Assembly: GCF_003940805.1 (NCBI RefSeq)
Contig: NZ_CP034328.1
Coordinates: 3,472,001-3,536,000, forward strand
Reading direction: 5' to 3'
DNA from: Tabrizicola piscis
Lineage (GTDB): Bacteria > Pseudomonadota > Alphaproteobacteria > Rhodobacterales > Rhodobacteraceae
Length of the DNA: 64,000 nucleotides
Numbering within the stretch: the stretch's first letter is position 1; each line of letters begins with the position of its first letter. The notes beneath the pieces were generated by a model that saw only the letters and a list, made by a program, of their open reading frames with translations, searched no databases and was not told where the DNA came from. Position numbers and translations under genes: made by a program. Positions 28,527 to 35,492 of this stretch are shown piece by piece.

Positions 28527-28766
28527 CTACAGAACTTCGACCCGGTAGCTTTCGATCACGGTGTTGGCGAGCAGCTTGTCGCACATCGCCTTGACCTCGG
28601 CCTCGGCCTTGGCGGGGTCGGCCTCGGCCAGATCAAGCTCGATCACCTTGCCCTGCCGCACGCCGTTCACGCCCTGAAACCCAAGGGACCCAAGCGCATG
28701 GCGCACGGCTTCGCCTTGCGGATCAAGGACGCCGGATTTCAGCATGACAGTAACGCGGGCTTTCAT
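28527..28766 (-). CDS. purS: Phosphoribosylformylglycinamidine synthase subunit PurS
   Basis: PurS is the small subunit that bridges PurQ and the short form of PurL. The 79 residues begin MKARVTVMLKSGVLDPQGEA and include GVRQGKVIELDL, both diagnostic. GGAGG lies just upstream. It follows purC, with a short palindromic element between them; purQ is about 17 kb away. Confidence 0.95.
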   Translation of the reverse strand: MKARVTVMLKSGVLDPQGEAVRHALGSLGFQGVNGVRQGKVIELDLAEADPAKAEAEVKAMCDKLLANTVIESYRVEVL

Positions 28767-28787
28767 CAGGGGCCTCCGGAATGGCCA

Positions 28788-28808
28788 GGATTTTTCTGCG
28801 AAAAATCC
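28788..28808. repeat. Single AT-rich palindrome between purC and purS
   Basis: GGATTTTTC (28788-28796) and GAAAAATCC (28800-28808) form a 9-bp stem with a three-base loop. It occupies much of the 46-base gap between two genes of one operon and resembles the AT-rich palindromes at 34973-35017. Relationship to the three-palindrome elements is possible but not shown. Confidence 0.5.
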
Positions 28809-28812
28809 GGGG

Positions 28813-29565
28813 TCAGTTGATCAGGGTGGGTTTGGTCGTATGGGTCACGTTCGACGGCATCACGCCCAGACGGCGGGCGAGTTCGGAATAGACGTCGGTC
28901 ATCGGCTGCGGGTCGGGCAGGGTGCCATCGGGACGTTCTGGCAGGCGCATGTCCCACAGGCGGCAGCTGTCGGGGCTGATCTCATCCGCCACGATCAGGC
29001 GCATGTAGTCGCCATCCCAGACGCGGCCCACCTCGATCTTGAAATCGGCCAGCCGGATGCCGACGCCCATCATCACGCCGCTGAGGAAATCGTTCACCCG
29101 CAGGGCAAGGGCGATGATGTCGTCAAGGTCCTGCTGGTTGGCCCAGCCGAAGGCGACGATGTGCTCTTCGGCCACGAGGGGGGCGTTCAGGCGTTCGTCC
29201 TTGTAGTAGTATTCGACGATCGGGCGGGGCAGTTGCGTGCCCTCGGGTATTCCCAGCCGCGCGGTCATCGGGCCGGCGGAAAAGTTGCGCACCACAACTT
29301 CCAGCGGGATGATTTCGGCCATGCGGACCAGTTGTTCGCGCATGTTGATGCGGCGAATGAAATGCGTCGGCACGCCGATCTGGTTGAGACCGGTCATGAA
29401 GAATTCCGACAGGCGGTTGTTGAGAACGCCCTTGCCTTCCAGCGTGGCGGGGGCCGCGACGGTGGGCGCGCTGTCATCCTTGAAATACTGGATCAGCGTG
29501 CCGGGTTCGGGGCCTTCGTAGAGGATCTTCGCCTTGCCTTCGTAGACCTTCTTGCGCCGTGCCAT
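28813..29565 (-). CDS. purC: SAICAR synthase PurC
   Basis: PurC ligates CAIR and aspartate with ATP to give SAICAR in purine synthesis. The 250 residues begin [20 protein letters not shown] and contain [15 protein letters not shown] and [16 protein letters not shown], the two PROSITE-type SAICAR synthetase regions. It is the first gene of a purC-purS pair and has a good promoter match upstream. Confidence 0.97.
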   Translation of the reverse strand: MARRKKVYEGKAKILYEGPEPGTLIQYFKDDSAPTVAAPATLEGKGVLNNRLSEFFMTGLNQIGVPTHFIRRINMREQLVRMAEIIPLEVVVRNFSAGPMTARLGIPEGTQLPRPIVEYYYKDERLNAPLVAEEHIVAFGWANQQDLDDIIALALRVNDFLSGVMMGVGIRLADFKIEVGRVWDGDYMRLIVADEISPDSCRLWDMRLPERPDGTLPDPQPMTDVYSELARRLGVMPSNVTHTTKPTLIN

Positions 29566-29624
29566 GCGTGCTCCGATGACGGGTCCCGGGCGGGACGCGC
29601 GCGTCCTGCGGGGTGTTCCCTTGG

Positions 29625-29653
29625 CCTATAGTCCAAGGGTCGCGCGGTCGCAA
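29625..29653 (-). promoter_or_regulatory. Candidate sigma-70 promoter of purC
   Basis: On the minus strand TTGCGA (29648-29653) and TATAGG (29625-29630) are separated by 17 bases. Transcription would start near 29618, giving a leader of about 50 bases. The -10 overlaps a CCTTGG/CCAAGG inverted repeat (29620-29637), which could be an operator. These are sequence matches only. Confidence 0.45.
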
Positions 29654-29780
29654 GGCGCGTGAGGGTGCGGGGAGAGGGGCGGGTTGTCCGCGGGGGCTTG
29701 CAGCACGGCAAGGGGAGGGGCATATGAAAGGTGACCGTGAACCCATGCCTGAACCTGCGCATGACCTTAGGGGGCCCCTG

Positions 29781-30095
29781 ATGACCACTTTCGACGACCG
29801 CGAGAACGCCTTTGAAAACAAGTTCGCCCATGACAGCGAAATGCAGTTCCGGGCCGAGGCGCGGCGCAACAAGCTGACCGGGCTTTGGGCGGCGGGCCTG
29901 ATGGGCAAATCCGGGGACGATGCCACCGCCTATGCGATGGAAGTGGTCAGCGCCGATTTCGAAGAGGCCGGGATCGAGGATGTGGTCCGCAAGCTGGTCG
30001 CCGATCTGGCCGGCAAGGCCAGTGCCGAGGAAATCCGCGCCAAGATGGCTGAGCTTCTGCCGGTAGCCAAAGCGCAATTGATGTCCGAGATCTGA
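29781..30095 (+). CDS. F1Fo-ATPase zeta inhibitor subunit (DUF1476)
   Basis: The 104-residue protein starts MTTFDDRENAFENKFAHD, the form of the alphaproteobacterial zeta subunit first described in Paracoccus, whose N-terminal segment blocks rotation of the F1 motor. The remainder (RRNKLTGLWAAGLMG, then a helical bundle to the C terminus) fits DUF1476. In-frame ATG 29724, with a very strong GGAGG five bases upstream, would add 19 residues; I keep 29781 because the family begins MTTF and AGGGGG lies upstream there too. It diverges from purC, a known neighbourhood for this gene. Confidence 0.9.
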   Translation: MTTFDDRENAFENKFAHDSEMQFRAEARRNKLTGLWAAGLMGKSGDDATAYAMEVVSADFEEAGIEDVVRKLVADLAGKASAEEIRAKMAELLPVAKAQLMSEI

Positions 30096-30350
30096 TCGTT
30101 GCACGGAGCCGCAGGTAGGTTCATCCCGCCTGCGGCCTGATCCGGCTTTGGGCCTTGAACCGGCCCAGGGCCCAACCGATCTGTTGAGCAACCGACACGT
30201 CGCAAAGGCTTGCAGCCATGGTGCTGTCTTGGGCCTTGGGTCGCTTCAGGCCAATGTCTGAACATTTTTCACAACGGATGGAATAAAGCCGGTCGGGCCC
30301 CGTTCTTCAGACTGTTGCGCTTGTTCGCATGCTGCCCGAAGGAGAACAGG

Positions 30351-30692
30351 ATGCTCATTACCCCGGCTAAGTCATTCGACCGGACCGTCACCCCCTTTCC
30401 TGTGACGGTGAAAACCATGCAGTTCGGCGACGTGCTTGCCCTTGGCGACGATCTTGCGGATGTCGATCTTCTGGTCATCCCGCTGATTGGCGAGAGTTTT
30501 GATGCGTTTGACCTGCTGCATCAGCTTGGGGCGACGGTTTTCATGGGGCGGGTCCGGGTTGTGTCCGAGCGGCTGCCCGACCGCGCGATGGTGCTTGGCG
30601 AACTGCGGGCTGTGGCCGATCCGCTTGGCCTGACCGTGGATCTGATCGACTGCGCCCAGCCGCATCTGGTTGAGGCGCACCACATGACGTGA
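30351..30692 (+). CDS. Conserved hypothetical protein beside the corrinoid methyltransferase genes
   Basis: A 113-residue protein I cannot assign. It begins MLITPAKSFDRTVTPFPVTV, has no membrane segment, and alternates hydrophobic strands with acidic loops (VDLLVIPLIGESFDAFDLL), suggesting a small alpha/beta fold. AGGAG about seven bases upstream gives a good ribosome site. The next gene, a homocysteine methyltransferase, follows after 75 bases on the same strand, so a role in that pathway is possible. Confidence 0.7.
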   Translation: MLITPAKSFDRTVTPFPVTVKTMQFGDVLALGDDLADVDLLVIPLIGESFDAFDLLHQLGATVFMGRVRVVSERLPDRAMVLGELRAVADPLGLTVDLIDCAQPHLVEAHHMT

Positions 30693-30767
30693 TGCGGAAT
30701 ATGAATTTGCCTCTCTCAGCCGGGCATGGCAGAGGAGGGGGAACCTTGGTTGAAAGGAACCCCGACG

Positions 30768-31781
30768 ATGACCGATGCGCTGACCCGGATGCTTGCCTCG
30801 CGCGATTGGCTGATGGCCGATGGGGCCACGGGGACCAACCTGTTCAACATGGGGCTGGAATCGGGTGAGCCGCCGGAGTTCTGGAACACCGACCGGCCCG
30901 ACAACATCCGCGCGCTGTACCGTGGCGCGGTTGAGGCGGGGTCGGACATTTTCCTGACCAACACCTTTGGCGGCAACGCCAGCCGGTTGAAGCTGCATCA
31001 GGCCGAGGGCCGGGTGCGCGAGCTGAACCGGATCGGCGCGGCGCTGGGGCGCGAGATTGCCGATGCGGCGGGGCGTCCGGTCGTGGTGGCGGGGTCGGTC
31101 GGCCCCACGGGTGAGATTTTTGAGCCGATGGGCACCCTGACCCACGCCATTGCGGTCGAGATGTTCCACGAACAGGCCGAGGGTCTGAAGGAGGGCGGGG
31201 CCGACGTTCTGTGGGTCGAGACGATCAGCGCCTTCGAGGAATACCGCGCCGCGGCTGAGGCAGCCGCCTTGGCCGGCATGCCCTGGTGCGGCACGATGAG
31301 CTTTGACACGGCCGGCCGCACGATGATGGGCGTCACCTCAGCCGCGATGGCCGAGATGGTGGAAAAGCTGCCGAATCCGCCGATTGCGTTCGGGGCGAAT
31401 TGCGGGGTCGGTGCCTCCGACCTGATGCGCACGGTCCTTGGCTTTGCCGCCACCGGGACGGCGCGGCCGCTGATCGCCAAGGGCAATGCGGGCATCCCGA
31501 AATATCATGACGGTCACATCCACTATGACGGCACGCCGGAATTGATGGCGGAATATGCCGTTCTGGCGCGTGACGCCGGGGTGCGGATCATCGGCGGCTG
31601 CTGCGGCACGATGCCGGACCATCTGCGCGCCATGCGTGCGGCGCTGGAAAGCCGCCCCAAGGGACCGCGTCCGACGCTGGAGGACATCACCTCCCAGCTT
31701 GGCGGGTTCTCCTCGGCCTCGGACGGGACCGGGGATACCTCGGGTGAGCCAAAGCGCGAGCGGCGCGGACGTCGGGGCTAG
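30768..31781 (+). CDS. bmtB: Homocysteine S-methyltransferase domain protein (BmtB-like)
   Basis: This is a single-domain relative of the homocysteine-binding module of B12 methionine synthase. It has 337 residues, DGATGTNLFNMGLESGE near the start, TFGGNASRL near 66, NCGVG near 210 and the zinc motif GGCCGTMPDH near 271-280. Such proteins take a methyl group from betaine or another donor through a separate corrinoid protein, and one is encoded 1.3 kb downstream. Betaine as donor is from family knowledge, not from this sequence. AAGGAA supports ATG 30768; an earlier in-frame ATG is at 30726. Confidence 0.88.
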   Translation: MTDALTRMLASRDWLMADGATGTNLFNMGLESGEPPEFWNTDRPDNIRALYRGAVEAGSDIFLTNTFGGNASRLKLHQAEGRVRELNRIGAALGREIADAAGRPVVVAGSVGPTGEIFEPMGTLTHAIAVEMFHEQAEGLKEGGADVLWVETISAFEEYRAAAEAAALAGMPWCGTMSFDTAGRTMMGVTSAAMAEMVEKLPNPPIAFGANCGVGASDLMRTVLGFAATGTARPLIAKGNAGIPKYHDGHIHYDGTPELMAEYAVLARDAGVRIIGGCCGTMPDHLRAMRAALESRPKGPRPTLEDITSQLGGFSSASDGTGDTSGEPKRERRGRRG

Positions 31782-31810
31782 CGTTTGCGGCTCAGGTTGG
31801 GGCGGGGGCG

Positions 31811-31877
31811 CCGGAGTTTTTGAAAACTCCGGACCGGAGCCTTCGAAGGCTCCGGCACGATTTCTTTGAAGAAATCG
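31811..31877. repeat. Three-palindrome intergenic element (copy B)
   Basis: Palindromes at 31811-31832 (CCGGAGTTTT, TG, mirror), 31834-31855 (CCGGAGCCTT, CG, mirror) and 31858-31877 (CGATTTCTT, TG, mirror) repeat the layout of copy A at 26295-26362. The third palindrome core is identical between copies. The first differs by an A:T to G:C pair that changed on both arms, which keeps the hairpin. It lies between two convergent genes. Confidence 0.8.
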
Positions 31878-31889
31878 GGGTCTTGGCGT

Positions 31890-32975
31890 CTAGAACAGGG
31901 TCAGCTGGTCCCCCGCCTTTGGTGGTGCGACGAAAAGATCGGACCGCAGCGGTGGCAAGCCGCTGCCCAGACCCAGCCGTTTGCGCGACACATCGGCGCG
32001 GCGGTGAATGAGATCGGCCCACAGGCCTTGTCCCGTCATGCGTTTGCCAAACTCCGGGTCATAATCGCGGCCACCGTGCAGTTCGCGCACCCGGCCCATC
32101 ACCCGGGCGGCGCGGTCCGGAAAGGTTGCTTCGATCCACTGTCGGAACAGTTCCGCCACCTCAAGTGGCAGGCGCAGGGGGATGGAGTTGGCGTAAGTCG
32201 CCCCCGCCTCGGCCCCCGCGGCCATCACCGCCTCAAGCTCGTGGTCCGTCAGGGCCGGGATCAGGGGCGACACCTGCACCCGCACCGGGATCCCAGCCGA
32301 TGCCAGCGCCCGGATCATCTGCAACCGCCGCTTGGGCGAGGGCGCGCGGGGTTCCATCTTCCGGGCAAGGGTTTCGTCCAGCGTCGTGACGGAAACTGAT
32401 ACGGCGGCCAGCCCGTCGGCGGCCATCGCGGCTATCAGGTCGATGTCGCGTTCGATGGTCGTGCCGCGGGTGGTGATCCAGACGGGATGGCGAAAGGCCG
32501 ACAACACCTCCAGCACTTGCCGCATGATGCCATGGTCACGGTCGATGGGTTGGTACGGGTCGGTGTTGGTGCCGATGGCGATGGGTGCCACCTTGTAGGC
32601 GCGACGGCGCAACTCGGCGTCCAGAACGTCGGCGATGCCGGGCCGGGCGATCAGGCGCGTTTCGAAATCCAGGCCCGGCGACAGGTTCAGGAAGGCATGG
32701 CTGGGACGGGCGTAGCAATAGATGCACCCGTGTTCGCAGCCGCGATAGGGATTGATCGACCGGTCAAACGGCAGGTCAGGCGACCGGTTGTAGGTTATGG
32801 CCGATCTGGGGCGTTCCAGCCGAACCTCGGTTCGGACCAGACGCGCCTCTTCCTCAATCTCCCAGCCGTCGTGATGCGCCGCCAGCGTCTGGCGTTCGAA
32901 CCGGCCTCTACGGTTGCTGTCTGCCCCGCGCCCGCGCAGGCGCTGACCGGGCAGGATGCTGTCATCGGTCGTCAT
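31890..32975 (-). CDS. PA0069-family radical SAM protein
   Basis: A 361-residue radical SAM enzyme, distantly similar to spore photoproduct lyase-type proteins. The [4Fe-4S] cluster motif is CxxxCxxC: Cys80, Cys84 and Cys87 in RGCEHGCIYCYARPSH. NPYRGC before it and a TIM-barrel-like core (AIGTNTDPYQPIDRD, VWITTRGTTIERDIDLI, VQVSPLIPALTD) are typical of PA0069 homologues. The reaction is unknown. A LexA box directly upstream points to DNA damage. It interrupts the methyltransferase genes on the opposite strand. Confidence 0.88.
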   Translation of the reverse strand: MTTDDSILPGQRLRGRGADSNRRGRFERQTLAAHHDGWEIEEEARLVRTEVRLERPRSAITYNRSPDLPFDRSINPYRGCEHGCIYCYARPSHAFLNLSPGLDFETRLIARPGIADVLDAELRRRAYKVAPIAIGTNTDPYQPIDRDHGIMRQVLEVLSAFRHPVWITTRGTTIERDIDLIAAMAADGLAAVSVSVTTLDETLARKMEPRAPSPKRRLQMIRALASAGIPVRVQVSPLIPALTDHELEAVMAAGAEAGATYANSIPLRLPLEVAELFRQWIEATFPDRAARVMGRVRELHGGRDYDPEFGKRMTGQGLWADLIHRRADVSRKRLGLGSGLPPLRSDLFVAPPKAGDQLTLF

Positions 32976-32987
32976 CAGGCAATTCTA

Positions 32988-33002
32988 GAACAAGACGGGA
33001 AC
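32988..33002 (-). promoter_or_regulatory. LexA (SOS) box before the radical SAM gene
   Basis: GAAC, seven bases, GAAC (GTTC-N7-GTTC on the gene strand) is the LexA-binding pattern of Rhodobacter and Rhizobium relatives. It abuts a good -10 box, TAGAAT on the minus strand (32982-32987); a weak -35, TGGCCA, is 17 bases further up. The gene starts 13 bases past the box, so a bound LexA would block the promoter. Confidence 0.65.
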
Positions 33003-33132
33003 ATTGGCCACAACTTTCCCACCGGCGACTGCTTTCTGTCGGCTTTCATCCGGTGTATGTCGCTTGCCGAATAGTGGTCAGGTCGCTTTGCGACCATGCA
33101 CCATGACAGACCCTTCCGCTTGGAGCGCCCCG

Positions 33133-33831
33133 ATGGCCGACGAAGAAGAAATCATCCTGTCCGAGCTTTCGGATGACGAGCTTGTTCTGCAGATGCATGA
33201 CGACCTCTACGATGGTCTGAAGGAAGAGATCGAGGAAGGCGTCAACATCCTGATCGCCCGCGGCTGGACGCCCTATGACGTCCTGACCAAGGCGCTGGTG
33301 GCGGGGATGACCATCGTCGGTGCCGACTTCCGCGATGGCATCCTGTTCGTGCCCGAGGTTCTGCTGGCCGCGAACGCGATGAAGGCGGGGATGTTCATCC
33401 TGAAGCCGCTGCTGGTGGAAACCGGCGCGCCGCGGATGGGCAAGATGGTGATCGGCACGGTCAAAGGCGATATCCACGACATCGGCAAGAACCTTGTCGC
33501 GATGATGATGGAAGGCGCAGGGTTCGAAGTGCTTGACCTTGGGATCAACAACTCGGTCGAGAAATACCTTGAGGCGCTGGAGCGGGAACAGCCCGATATC
33601 CTTGGGATGTCGGCCCTGCTGACCACGACGATGCCCTACATGAAGGTCGTGATCGACACGATGAAGGAAAAGGGCATGCGCGAGGATTACATCGTGCTGG
33701 TCGGTGGCGCCCCGCTGAACGAGGAATTCGGCCGCGCCATCGGTGCCGACGCCTATTGCCGCGATGCCGCGGTGGCGGTGGAAACGGCCAAGCAGTTCGT
33801 TGCGCGCAAGCACAACCAGCTGAGCGCTTAA
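33133..33831 (+). CDS. Corrinoid (B12-binding) methyltransferase protein
   Basis: The 232-residue protein has the two domains of MtbC/MttC/MetH-type corrinoid proteins: an N-terminal helical cap (LKEEIEEGVNILIARGWTPYDVLTKALVAGM) and a Rossmann B12-binding domain with GTVKGDIHDIGKN, where His115 of the DxHxxG motif ligates cobalt. LGMSALLTTTMPYMKVVI and LVGGAPLNEEFG follow. TTGGAG supports ATG 33133 over 33103. It would carry methyl groups between an unseen donor methyltransferase and the homocysteine methyltransferase at 30768. Confidence 0.92.
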   Translation: MADEEEIILSELSDDELVLQMHDDLYDGLKEEIEEGVNILIARGWTPYDVLTKALVAGMTIVGADFRDGILFVPEVLLAANAMKAGMFILKPLLVETGAPRMGKMVIGTVKGDIHDIGKNLVAMMMEGAGFEVLDLGINNSVEKYLEALEREQPDILGMSALLTTTMPYMKVVIDTMKEKGMREDYIVLVGGAPLNEEFGRAIGADAYCRDAAVAVETAKQFVARKHNQLSA

Positions 33832-33913
33832 GGCGGCTGCACGGCTCTGTGATCCGTGGCGGGCTTGCGAAAGCCGCATTCGGGGCGCAGATTGAAGATC
33901 GGGGGGGCACAAT

Positions 33914-34072
33914 ATGCCACTGACGCATTTTCTCGGCCTGATCGCCTTGGTCATCCTGTCGGCTGGACTGACAATCATCCTGGCCCTGTGGTCCGGCGTG
34001 CCGCTGGCCGCTGTCGCCTTTGCCGCGCTGTCGGCCAGCCTGATTCTGGCGTGGTCGCGCGTCGGCAGGTAG
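33914..34072 (+). CDS. Two-helix membrane mini-protein
   Basis: A 52-residue open frame with an ATG after a G-rich run (GGGGGGG, seven bases upstream) and two hydrophobic segments, about 6-27 (FLGLIALVILSAGLTIILALW) apart from the first residues, and 28-46, ending in SRVGR. It lies between the corrinoid protein gene and the DUF1638 gene on the same strand, 82 bases after the former and 16 before the latter. I know no family for it. Codon use is like its neighbours, which supports a real gene. Confidence 0.5.
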   Translation: MPLTHFLGLIALVILSAGLTIILALWSGVPLAAVAFAALSASLILAWSRVGR

Positions 34073-34088
34073 GGGCCATCTCGGACCA

Positions 34089-34736
34089 ATGGAGGCGAGG
34101 TTGGACGATATCTCCCTCAGCGAAGCGGGCCTTGCTCCGGCGCGGACGGGGCGGGTGCTGCTGATCGCCTGCGGCGCACTGGCGCATGAGATCCTTGCGC
34201 TGAAGGCGGCGAATGGCTGGAGCCACCTTGACCTGCAATGCCTGCCGGCAAAACTGCATCTTTGGCCGGACCGGATCATCCCGGCTGTCGAGGCAGCGGT
34301 GGCCGAGGCGCGTGGGCAGTACGCCGAGATCTTCGTTGTCTATGCAGATTGCGGGACTGGCGGGCGATTGTTCGAAAAGTGCAAGGAACTGGGCGTTCAG
34401 ATGGTTGAAGGCCCGCATTGTTATTCGTTTTTTGAAGGCAACGCGACGTTTGCGGCCAAGGCCGACACCGAATTCACGGCCTTTTACCTGACGGATTTCC
34501 TTGTCCGGCAGTTCGATGCCTTCGTCTGGAAGCCGATGGGTCTGGACCGGCATCCGGAATTGCGGGACATGTATTTCGGCAACTACACCAAGCTGGTATA
34601 TCAGGCACAGGTCAATGACCCGGTGCTTGACGCCAAAGCGCAGGACTGCGCGGCGCGGTTGGGACTGGCCTATGAACGGCGGTACACGGGCTATGGCGAT
34701 CTGGCAGTGACGCTTGCCGACGTCGCAGACCGGTAG
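34089..34736 (+). CDS. DUF1638 family protein
   Basis: A 215-residue soluble protein with the DUF1638 features VLLIACGALAHEIL near the start and FVVYADCGTGGRL near 100. Cys residues in ACGAL, YADCGT and GPHCYSFFEG could bind metal or act as thiols. The biochemical role is unknown. DUF1638 genes recur beside corrinoid methyltransferase genes in bacteria and archaea, and here the gene closes such a set. Its 3' end overlaps a convergent gene by 46 bases. Confidence 0.88.
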   Translation: MEARLDDISLSEAGLAPARTGRVLLIACGALAHEILALKAANGWSHLDLQCLPAKLHLWPDRIIPAVEAAVAEARGQYAEIFVVYADCGTGGRLFEKCKELGVQMVEGPHCYSFFEGNATFAAKADTEFTAFYLTDFLVRQFDAFVWKPMGLDRHPELRDMYFGNYTKLVYQAQVNDPVLDAKAQDCAARLGLAYERRYTGYGDLAVTLADVADR

Positions 34737-34939
34737 TGGTCAAGCACGAACAACCGGATCGCTGAGGCAAGGCCCTCATCCCCTGACCGGGCATCGTCGA
34801 TGTCGGCTGCAAGCTGGTTCAGCGGCACTTGCCGTAGGGCGGCAATCTCGCGGAACGCATCCCAGAACGGGGCCTCCAGCGAGACGCTGGTGCGGTGGCC
34901 ATGCAGGGTGAGCGAGCGCTTGATCGGGCGGGTGGACAT
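34691..34939 (-). CDS. Ribbon-helix-helix domain protein
   Basis: An 82-residue protein starting MSTRPIKRSLTLHGHRTSVSLE, with the fold pattern of arylesterase/Arc-type ribbon-helix-helix regulators: a strand with alternating residues (HRTSVSLEAPFWDAF) and two helices (LNQLAADIDDAR, LASAIRLFVLDHYR). Genes of this type are often seen near fumC in Rhodobacterales. I start at the Met before STRPIKRS, because residues encoded upstream do not look conserved. It overlaps the convergent DUF1638 gene by 46 bases. Confidence 0.8.
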   Translation of the reverse strand: MSTRPIKRSLTLHGHRTSVSLEAPFWDAFREIAALRQVPLNQLAADIDDARSGDEGLASAIRLFVLDHYRSATSASVTARSP

Positions 34940-34972
34940 GCGCCAAGCCATAGCGCAACGGTCGGCCTTGGA

Positions 34973-35017
34973 CAAAATCCTTCGAAGGATTTTGCAAATC
35001 TTTTCGAAAAGATTTGC
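34973..35017. repeat. Two-palindrome intergenic element (copy C)
   Basis: Two perfect palindromes sharing one base: 34973-34994 (CAAAATCCTTC and mirror) and 34994-35017 (GCAAATCTTTTC and mirror), both with a TTCGAA core. They resemble copies A and B in style but not in exact sequence. The element lies between two genes on the same strand, upstream of the ribbon-helix-helix gene. Confidence 0.75.
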
Positions 35018-35025
35018 GCCAGGTG

Positions 35026-35262
35026 TCAGCCGCGCGTCAGCAGATAGACCGGCTCGCGATTGCAGAAGACGATGAATTGACCTGCGTTTTCCACAACTCT
35101 GAAGCCTCGGCGATGAACTTCCTGAAGAAACCTGTCTCTGCCGATCAGACGTTCAACATCGACCACCTTTCGCCGCACTGTCCCGCCTTCAGCGGCGCTT
35201 CTGGCCGAAAAGAGATGCGTGATCCAGCGATCTGGTGAAATCGAGTCTGGCAGATCCTTCAT
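35026..35262 (-). CDS. Conserved small protein of the fumC neighbourhood
   Basis: A 78-residue protein, MKDLPDSISPDRWITHLFSARSA onward, with a central VRRKVVDVERLIGRDRFLQEVHRRGF and a strand-rich end (AGQFIVFCNREPVYLL). Close forms occur in other Rhodobacterales and have at times been labelled N-(5'-phosphoribosyl)anthranilate isomerase; at this size and without a barrel it cannot be TrpF. The function is unknown. It lies downstream of the DUF4169 gene on the same strand. Confidence 0.7.
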   Translation of the reverse strand: MKDLPDSISPDRWITHLFSARSAAEGGTVRRKVVDVERLIGRDRFLQEVHRRGFRVVENAGQFIVFCNREPVYLLTRG

Positions 35263-35309
35263 GGCGCACCCCCTGCGCCAAAGCCTGCCATTACAGGGTA
35301 AACTATTGA

Positions 35310-35489
35310 TTAATCCGTCTCACGCCGATGCGCATCCAGATGGGCGGCGGCCTTTTCGGCCCGCGCCTTTTCCAGCTCCCGCTCGCCCTTCGTGCGCCCG
35401 AATTTGGCGGCGTTGGCATCAGCCGCACTGCGGGCGGCCTTGCGGGCCGCCTGCTTTTTCGCCTGCCGCAGGTTGACAATCTCGGCCAA
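35310..35489 (-). CDS. DUF4169 family protein (TTG start)
   Basis: A 59-residue, very basic, Ala/Lys/Arg-rich protein: AEIVNLRQAKKQAARKAARS at the start and RRETD at the end, matching the DUF4169 pattern. It needs a TTG start, since no ATG or GTG begins the conserved VNLR region; GAAAGG lies about seven bases upstream, inside the end of fumC. It begins four bases after the fumC stop, so it is probably co-transcribed and perhaps coupled. It is easily missed because of the rare start codon and short length. Confidence 0.75.
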   Translation of the reverse strand: MAEIVNLRQAKKQAARKAARSAADANAAKFGRTKGERELEKARAEKAAAHLDAHRRETD

Positions 35490-35492
35490 GGC

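Noticed and set aside
35026..35262. Annotation of the small protein as phosphoribosylanthranilate isomerase
   Set aside because: 78 residues cannot form the TrpF barrel and no TrpF motif is present.
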